This document shows positions 58,496 to 64,000 of a stretch of 64,000 nt of DNA, piece by piece. The first letter of the stretch is position 1. Every line of letters begins with the position of its first letter. The translations under genes and the position numbers were made by a program. The DNA lies in contig JBCDDZ010000007.1 in NCBI GenBank assembly GCA_039180025.1, positions 1 to 64,000 on the forward strand, written 5' to 3'. This DNA comes from Algisphaera sp039180025 (lineage in GTDB: Bacteria; Planctomycetota; Phycisphaerae; Phycisphaerales; Phycisphaeraceae). The notes under the pieces were generated by a model, which saw only the letters and a program-made list of their open reading frames with translations, searched no databases and was not told the origin of the DNA.

Positions 58496-60520
58496 ATGCC
58501 AATGTTTGAGCTCTCATCGCGTCCGGGGTGGGTGGCTTGTCTTTGGCTCAGTGGCATACTTTGTGGGCTGATTGCATCTGACGTCTCCGCGCAGTCGGCG
58601 AAGACGCTGTGGTCGCCCGAGGATGCGTGGCTGCGTAACAATTGGTCGTGGGTTTTTTGGTGGGAAGCGAATGCGGACACCGTGCTCGCCGATCGGGACA
58701 CGTCGGCGACGCTTCCCGCGGTGGACCGGCTGCGAGAGACGCTAGAGGCGATCGCGACAGACGTGTCGGAGGAAAACGCACTCCGTATCGAGGCGGTCGT
58801 GGGTTTAGGCCGTCTCGGCGGCTCCGGGACGCTGCCGGTACTGGAGCAGTTGACTTCGGACCGGTCCCTGCGGGTACGGGAGGCGGCCTGGGTCGCGGTG
58901 GGTTTGAACCGTTCCGAAGACGCGAGACAACTGCTGAGCGATCAGATCGCCAACCGGGTCTCAGCGGGGACACTCATCGCGGCCGGGCTGATTCAGCCTC
59001 AAGGCGAGGCCGAGCGTCTCGAGTGGGCCCGGAAGATCACCGGGTGGGTCCGGGAGACGGGAGACCAGGAGGCCACCGCCCTTTCGATCTGGGCGCTGCG
59101 ACAGTTGGTGCCGGACCAGGCGGCGGAGTTGGCCCCAGGCTGGGCACGCCGGGCCCGATCGGTGGACGTCGCCGTCGAAGCGATCCTGACGGTGCGGCCA
59201 CTGCCCGAGAAGGATCACGCGGAATTACTGGTCCAGACTTACTACGACCTGCACCACGACCAGAGCCGGCTGCCGATCCTGCAGGAGATCTACAACGACT
59301 ATCGGCCGAGACCCCGGGTACTGGTACCGTCTGAGGGGCTGCCAGCCCGCGCGGTACGGGCGGCCGCAGCGAAAGCGCTGACACGCGGAACGTGGACGGC
59401 CGCGGATCCCGATAAGCAGCGTGAGGCCGATCGGATCCGGAGTTATGTGTACGAGTCGCTGAAAAAACCGTACGAAAAGATCAGGGATCAAAGCGACAAC
59501 GTGGTGATGTGGCGTCCCGATAAAAGAGGTTTGAACTGGAATTTGGAAACCGGAGGGCACGAAAACCGGTGGGCGCTGTTGGCGATCGCCCAGCTGGCCG
59601 AGGGCGCCGAGAGCGAGATTCTCATCGATGCGTTACGCGGGGGCCTGAACCCTCGGTTTTTCGATCACCGGGAGGCACACCCCGGGCGGGCTTTCGGCGC
59701 GATCGCCTTGGGCCATTATCTACAAGCGGTGAATCGTGACCCCCAGCGGGCGGGTTCCGCGGACGAGCAGGCTCATGAGCGTCGGAGTCTCCGCGAACTC
59801 GCAAGGGTGGTCGGCGACCGAAGCGAGCACGAGAACCGGCGGGCGGCCGCGCTGCTGGGCTTGGGGATCGCGGGGTCTCCGGCGGCGGCGAAAACTTTAA
59901 GAAAAACCCTCGCCGATACGCAACTCGATAGCGCCTTCACGCAGGGGTTTGCGGTCCTCGCGCTGGCGATGACGGGCGAACGAAAGGCGGCGGTGGCGCT
60001 GGCGAAGTCCGCAATGGTGGACGCCACGACCGTCCCCGACGTTCGAGCGATCCGGATGCGTTACGGCTCAGTAGATCTCACCGTCGGCGAAGCACTGGGG
60101 GTGCGGGCCATGTGCTACGGGTTGGGGTTGGTGGGAGGCAGTGAAGCCGCCGCCATTCTGCGCCAAGTTATCGGAAGCGACCTGTACACCACGCAAGCCG
60201 CGGCGCAAGGCCTGCGGATGTGCGGCGATGGCTCCCTGGTGGAAACGCTCTGCGACCTGCTGGAAATCGATTCTCTCGATGGACCCGGGGCGGGGCTCCG
60301 TCGGTTGGCGGTCCTCGCCCTGGCGGAGATGGGCGACGCGGACGGCTCAAACAGCCTACGCAGGCGTTTCGTGGGCGACGGGATCGTGTCCTGGCCGAGC
60401 CGGTTGGGGGGTGACCTACAAGAATGGCTCAGAGAGAAACCGGTTTTCCATTTCAAGGTGATGGCGCACCCGTTCTTATATGAATTGCTGATTCCCGCGA
60501 GAGAAACAAGCCGTGGCTGA
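58496..60520 (+). CDS. secreted HEAT-repeat protein, unknown function
   Basis: 674 residues. The N-terminus has a signal peptide (PGWVACLWLSGILCGLIA, cleavage near SDVSAQS). The mature part is made of HEAT/PBS-like helical repeats, for example RIEAVVGLGRLGGSGTLPVLEQLTSDRSLRVREAAWVAVGL and again at the C-terminal half (ALLGLGIAGSPAAAKTL). A central stretch (about 330-370, NVVMWRPDKRGLNWNLETGG) has a different composition. A strong ribosome site GGAGGT is 8 nt before ATG 58496. The protein likely scaffolds contacts in the periplasm. It is convergent with the HEAT lipoprotein gene. No enzymatic motif. Confidence 0.75.
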   Translation: MPMFELSSRPGWVACLWLSGILCGLIASDVSAQSAKTLWSPEDAWLRNNWSWVFWWEANADTVLADRDTSATLPAVDRLRETLEAIATDVSEENALRIEAVVGLGRLGGSGTLPVLEQLTSDRSLRVREAAWVAVGLNRSEDARQLLSDQIANRVSAGTLIAAGLIQPQGEAERLEWARKITGWVRETGDQEATALSIWALRQLVPDQAAELAPGWARRARSVDVAVEAILTVRPLPEKDHAELLVQTYYDLHHDQSRLPILQEIYNDYRPRPRVLVPSEGLPARAVRAAAAKALTRGTWTAADPDKQREADRIRSYVYESLKKPYEKIRDQSDNVVMWRPDKRGLNWNLETGGHENRWALLAIAQLAEGAESEILIDALRGGLNPRFFDHREAHPGRAFGAIALGHYLQAVNRDPQRAGSADEQAHERRSLRELARVVGDRSEHENRRAAALLGLGIAGSPAAAKTLRKTLADTQLDSAFTQGFAVLALAMTGERKAAVALAKSAMVDATTVPDVRAIRMRYGSVDLTVGEALGVRAMCYGLGLVGGSEAAAILRQVIGSDLYTTQAAAQGLRMCGDGSLVETLCDLLEIDSLDGPGAGLRRLAVLALAEMGDADGSNSLRRRFVGDGIVSWPSRLGGDLQEWLREKPVFHFKVMAHPFLYELLIPARETSRG

Positions 60521-60718
60521 TCGGAGTTGGCCGCAAGACGAGGCCAGCCCGGCCGGTACCGCCGGACCCTCTACCCAGAGAGAAACCCGGGGGTGGCGAG
60601 ATAAGCCGCCCCGTCGTAGTGCCCCGACTTACTTGCGGAGGACTCCGCGCTATGTCGTTGTTATCTGCCCGATCGCTAACTTGATGCCGGCTTGAAGCCT
60701 AACCCGTAGCCGCAGGGT

Positions 60719-63064
60719 TTAGGGGGTCGCGGAATCGGAGGCCGGGGCCGGGGCGGCGAGTTTGTCTTCGAGCCGCCGCATGCGGGCGGCGAGTTCGAGG
60801 TTGTAGGAAGGTTCCGGGCCGTGGAGGAGGCGGAGGCCGTCGAGCAGTGCGGTCGCGGTTTCGGTGCGGCCCAGGTCGGCGGCGCGGTGTCCGGCATCGA
60901 TGAAGTGGATCATCAGCGGGTGGTCGGTGGCGGCAGGATCAATGACGCCGGGGTTGGCGGGGTCGGCGAAATAAGCCCGGGCGGCGCGGAAAGCGGGCTC
61001 CACCCGGCCGGCGCGGAGGTAGGCGGGGATGAGACCGGCATAGAGGCGGTCACGCTGGTGGGAGGCGAGGCTCTGCCGCGTCGGGTCGTCGAGTACGGCG
61101 GACTGCTGGGTGAGCAGCCATTCGAAGTCGATCACCGCGAGGTCGGGTTCCTGCATCGCCAGACGGTTTTCGCCGCGGCGCAGGCGCAGTTCGTAGTGGT
61201 TGGCCACCGCGGCGGTTGAGCCCGCGGGGTCCGTCGGAGCCGAACCGGCGGCGGGGCCGGGGGGACGTGCATCGGCCGAGCCCGAGACCGCTTCCGCGGA
61301 GCCCGCCGCCGAGGCAGTGGTTTCCGGCGCCCCGTCGCCACGCACGGCGGCAAGATACGTCGGCTCGTGGCCGTCGATCGCCGCGGTGTAGAAGCGTTCG
61401 AGAAACGCAAGGTCTTGGCGGTCGCGTTGGAGCTGGGCCGCGATATTCAGCGAGAGCCCGGCGTCGACACGCTCGGCCATCGCCACGAGGGCACGCTCCC
61501 AGGCCGGGACGACTTGGGATTGCTGCGGGGGGTTGTCGACGAGTCGGCGAAGCGTTTCGGGGTCGCGGCCGCGCTCGCTGGCGGCGCGGAGGACGATGGG
61601 CTGGATGATCGGGTCGCCGGCGCGTTCCGCGAGGATCGCGAGGGAGCGGTCGGTGGCGTCGGCCCAGGCCTGGGCGGCCGCCTGACGGGTCACGTCGTCG
61701 GGGTGGTCGATCCAGGCTTCGATACGCTGCCATTCTTCGTTAGAGCCGATGCGCCCGAGCAGCCGTATGGTCTGCGGGGAAGGAGGCGACGCATCGACCA
61801 GGTAGCTGCGAAGCCGTTCGAGCACCGCGGCGGAGCGTTTGGGCGTGAGCATGCCGTCGCGTTCGATCGCCGCGAGGGCGGCGCTCGCGTCGGCGCGGAG
61901 GCCGGGCTCTTCGAGGAGGCGGAAGGCGGCTTCGGAGGCTTCTTTACGGGGGAGACGGGCAAGCAACTGGAGGTAAGACGATTGCACGCGGGCGACATGC
62001 TCTTCGTCGTTGATCAGACGCTGGGCGACTAGGTCGGCGGAGGGGGCGTCGGCGAGGTCGCGGAGCAGGTCGGCGACCTGACGGCGGACCTCGGCGGAGT
62101 CTGGGTCGCCGAGTTGGTCGCGGAGGGCGGCGCGGAGTGAAGGATCGAAACGGCCACCGGCGATCAGGCGGGTTTGGGCCAGGTCCAAGGCGAGGAGCCG
62201 AGTATCGACCAAGGGGCGGCTGAGCATGTAGGCAAGCACGCCGGGCTGGTCTTCGACCGAAGACGTGAGGTAGAGCGAACGTTCGGCCTCGCGGAGTTGT
62301 TCGGCCAAACGCTGCTCGGTGACGCTGCCGCGGTTCTGCTGGCGGACGAGGTTCTGGACCAACTGACGGTTCCAGGCGAGGTCATCGAGCCGGCGAGCCT
62401 GGTCCCACCACTGCGCCCAGGCGCGGCGGTCTTCGCCCAAGCGTTCGAGCCCGGTCAGGCTCGTCAGCGCGGCGTAGGCGGCGTTCTGCACCTCGGCGGG
62501 CTGGGTGAGTGCGGTGAGCCCCACCAGCAGGGCCGCGGTCTCGGAGGTGCGCTGCTCCGCCAGGGCGGCGATGGCCCGGCGGCGTTCGCGGGTAGGGAGC
62601 GTCGATGAAGCGGCGGTCTCGCGGAGACGCTGGGTCATCGCCGGGTCCTGGTAGCGGCCCAGGGCTCGGGCGAGGTCGGGGACCAGGGCATCATCGGCGG
62701 TATAGAGCAGGGTGAGCATGGGACGCCAGAGACCCCGGGGAACCTGATCCTCTTCGGTCGCGACCGCCTGCAAAGTGGCACGCCAAACGGGTTCGGGCTG
62801 GCTGCGGCTCAGGGCGGCGGCGAGGGCGCGGTCGGCGGAGAAGTCGTCGATTTCGATCAGCGTCGAGGCGGCGGCGGCGCGCTCGCCGAGCCCGGCGGTG
62901 CTGCCGGTAAGTTGCCGATAGGCGTCGGCGACGCCGGGGGGAAGTTCCTGGAGTTCGACCGCGACGGGCTCGTCGCCGATCTCGGGGGCTTCACACCCCG
63001 TCAGAGATACACAAAGGATGCCCGCGCAAACGACCACGTCCCGGATCCGACGGACCGGGAGCAT
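60719..63064 (-). CDS. HEAT-repeat lipoprotein, unknown function
   Basis: 781 residues. The N-terminal signal ends in a lipobox SLTGC (Cys25 or so from LPVRRIRDVVVCAGILCVSLTGC). HEAT-like helical repeats run through the body (PVWRATLQAVATEED, RRAIAALAEQRTSETAALLVGL, VARVQSSYLQLLARLPRKEASEAAFRLLEEPG). The C-terminal 170 residues look more like TPR helices (NLELAARMRRLEDKL). ATG at 63064 is used because the signal peptide starts there. Convergent with the secreted HEAT gene; the two genes may be related by old duplication (inference). No catalytic motif. Confidence 0.7.
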   Translation of the reverse strand: MLPVRRIRDVVVCAGILCVSLTGCEAPEIGDEPVAVELQELPPGVADAYRQLTGSTAGLGERAAAASTLIEIDDFSADRALAAALSRSQPEPVWRATLQAVATEEDQVPRGLWRPMLTLLYTADDALVPDLARALGRYQDPAMTQRLRETAASSTLPTRERRRAIAALAEQRTSETAALLVGLTALTQPAEVQNAAYAALTSLTGLERLGEDRRAWAQWWDQARRLDDLAWNRQLVQNLVRQQNRGSVTEQRLAEQLREAERSLYLTSSVEDQPGVLAYMLSRPLVDTRLLALDLAQTRLIAGGRFDPSLRAALRDQLGDPDSAEVRRQVADLLRDLADAPSADLVAQRLINDEEHVARVQSSYLQLLARLPRKEASEAAFRLLEEPGLRADASAALAAIERDGMLTPKRSAAVLERLRSYLVDASPPSPQTIRLLGRIGSNEEWQRIEAWIDHPDDVTRQAAAQAWADATDRSLAILAERAGDPIIQPIVLRAASERGRDPETLRRLVDNPPQQSQVVPAWERALVAMAERVDAGLSLNIAAQLQRDRQDLAFLERFYTAAIDGHEPTYLAAVRGDGAPETTASAAGSAEAVSGSADARPPGPAAGSAPTDPAGSTAAVANHYELRLRRGENRLAMQEPDLAVIDFEWLLTQQSAVLDDPTRQSLASHQRDRLYAGLIPAYLRAGRVEPAFRAARAYFADPANPGVIDPAATDHPLMIHFIDAGHRAADLGRTETATALLDGLRLLHGPEPSYNLELAARMRRLEDKLAAPAPASDSATP

Positions 63065-63242
63065 TAAAAATCGCCGCCGAAACCCGGATGCCCGAAAGCG
63101 AACCGCTGAGAAGAAAATAGGCAGAATCATATCGATCGACCGGGCGTGGGCTAGAATAAAGGGTGCCGACCGGGAAAAGAGGCTGGGTTCGACGGCCAAG
63201 GCATCGCGGTACCGTCTTTATCGTATGGGTTAGGCACCGGCC

Positions 63243-64000
63243 ATGAGCGAATGGAATCAGGCTCAACATCACGCGCGGCGGGCCCGCAGGTTTTATCGGG
63301 CGGGGCAGTGGGAGCGTGCGCTCGAAGAGCTGCGAGAGGCGTTGGAGCGTCGTCCCCACGAAGGCGACTGGTGGTTTGGGCTCGGGCTGACGCTGGACGC
63401 TTTAGATCGTTACGACGAGGCGGCCGACGCGTTCGAGAAAGCGCTGAAACAGCGGGGCGAAGACGTGCCGGGGCTGTTGCACCTGGGGATCGATCTGCTG
63501 CGGGCGGGTAATCCCGGCAAGGCGATCGGGGTGTTCGAGCAGATGAATCGGCTGGACCCGGGGGTCGAGCTGGGCTACGTCCACCGCGTGCTGGCGTACG
63601 GCTTGCTCGGGATGCACGACCAGGCGGAACTGATGTTTTACCTCGGTCTACAGGTGGCGGAGGACGACCCGTCGGGCGGGGACGACAGGGCCCAGGCGAT
63701 GGCCCACGACCATATGGCCCAGTCGCTGCTGGTCCGCGGCGATCATACGCGGGCGGTGTGGTGCTGGCAGGAAGCCCTGCGGCGAGACCCGGCACATCCG
63801 GATGCCCACCGCAGCCTGGCGATCGTGCATCAATACCTCGACCAGGACGACAAAGCCCGGCTTCATTTTGCTCAGCAGCTCGAAATAAACCCGTCGGATA
63901 TCGAGACGCTGATGGATTTCGCGGATCACTTGCTTAAGCACGGACGGTCCGCAGAGGCGGGCGAAAAATATCGGCGGGCTCTGGAATACGACCCAACACG
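63243..64000 (+). CDS. TPR-repeat protein (3' end cut by window edge)
   Basis: At least 252 residues. TPR units are clear, e.g. GQWERALEELREALERRPHEGDWWFGLGLTLDALDRYDEAADAFEKAL, then GNPGKAIGVFEQMNRLDPG and DHTRAVWCWQEALRRDPAHPDAHRSLAIVHQYLDQDDKA. No signal peptide is visible, so the protein is probably cytosolic. The open frame continues past 64000. It is divergent from the HEAT lipoprotein gene (178 bp). Role unknown. Confidence 0.8.
   Translation, partial: MSEWNQAQHHARRARRFYRAGQWERALEELREALERRPHEGDWWFGLGLTLDALDRYDEAADAFEKALKQRGEDVPGLLHLGIDLLRAGNPGKAIGVFEQMNRLDPGVELGYVHRVLAYGLLGMHDQAELMFYLGLQVAEDDPSGGDDRAQAMAHDHMAQSLLVRGDHTRAVWCWQEALRRDPAHPDAHRSLAIVHQYLDQDDKARLHFAQQLEINPSDIETLMDFADHLLKHGRSAEAGEKYRRALEYDPT

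Noticed and set aside
58149..58571. 140-codon plus-strand frame between the cyclotransferase-like and HEAT genes
   Set aside because: It overlaps the HEAT gene start and promoter and has low-complexity composition; likely non-coding.
1..64000. tRNA genes and CRISPR arrays
   Set aside because: No tRNA T-loop pattern in a cloverleaf context and no regularly spaced direct repeats were seen.

Overview
This 64 kb window has very high G+C and dense genes on both strands. It reads as a chromosomal segment of a Gram-negative planctomycete, most likely class Phycisphaerae. The evidence is a PVC-superphylum small basic protein (31551-31751), lipid A and LPS-export genes (lpxA, lptF/lptG-type permeases), an Mla-type ATPase, lipoprotein signal peptidase, futalosine menaquinone synthesis (mqnE), MEP isoprenoid synthesis (ispD), PilZ proteins, many secreted TPR/HEAT proteins and a Lys/Ala-rich DksA-like protein. 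The species call is inference. I see no rRNA, tRNA, CRISPR array, prophage or transposase gene.

Layout. 1-11 kb: Mla-type ABC ATPase (cut by the left edge), DegT aminotransferase, zinc-ribbon membrane protein, aldo/keto reductase, giant AsmA-like protein, PIN-PhoH ATPase and class V aminotransferase. 11-25.6 kb: secreted TPR/metallopeptidase protein, ispD, sppA, a divergent kinase, a secreted TPR protein, trpA, an lptG/lptF pair and rph. 25.7-41.4 kb: DUF900-type hydrolase, CapD-like epimerase/dehydratase, two PilZ proteins (one fused to a J domain), tatD, an aminotransferase, the PVC small basic protein, acpS, mqnE, an mltA-cmk-plsC operon, a site-2 protease, and ahcY preceded by an ArsR-methyltransferase fusion. 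41.5-47.7 kb: SPOR-like lipoprotein, GT87-like glycosyltransferase with lipB, lpxA, rplM-rpsI, rpsT and a small tautomerase. 47.8-53.7 kb: a methionine/threonine block on the minus strand (thrC, metY, metX-metW fusion) and a class I glutamine amidotransferase-like hydrolase. 53.8-64 kb: a frameshifted gene behind lspA, a DksA-like protein, thioredoxin, leuD, a frameshifted gamma-glutamylcyclotransferase-like gene, two HEAT proteins and a TPR protein cut by the right edge.

Working together: lpxA, lptF/G, AsmA-like, Mla ATPase, plsC, lspA, mltA and sppA all serve the envelope. thrC, metY, metXW, ahcY and the ArsR-methyltransferase regulator cover homoserine use, methionine synthesis and the SAM/SAH cycle.

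The most unusual feature is a decayed GxxExxY gene (49637-49999). It is flanked by about 35-bp imperfect inverted repeats and sits between metY and metXW. The pseudogene tail and one repeat arm are read in frame into the 5' end of metX. Other notable items are a PilZ-J-domain fusion, a gene split exactly at an A_AAA_AAG slippery heptamer, and two terminators with the same 10-bp stem.
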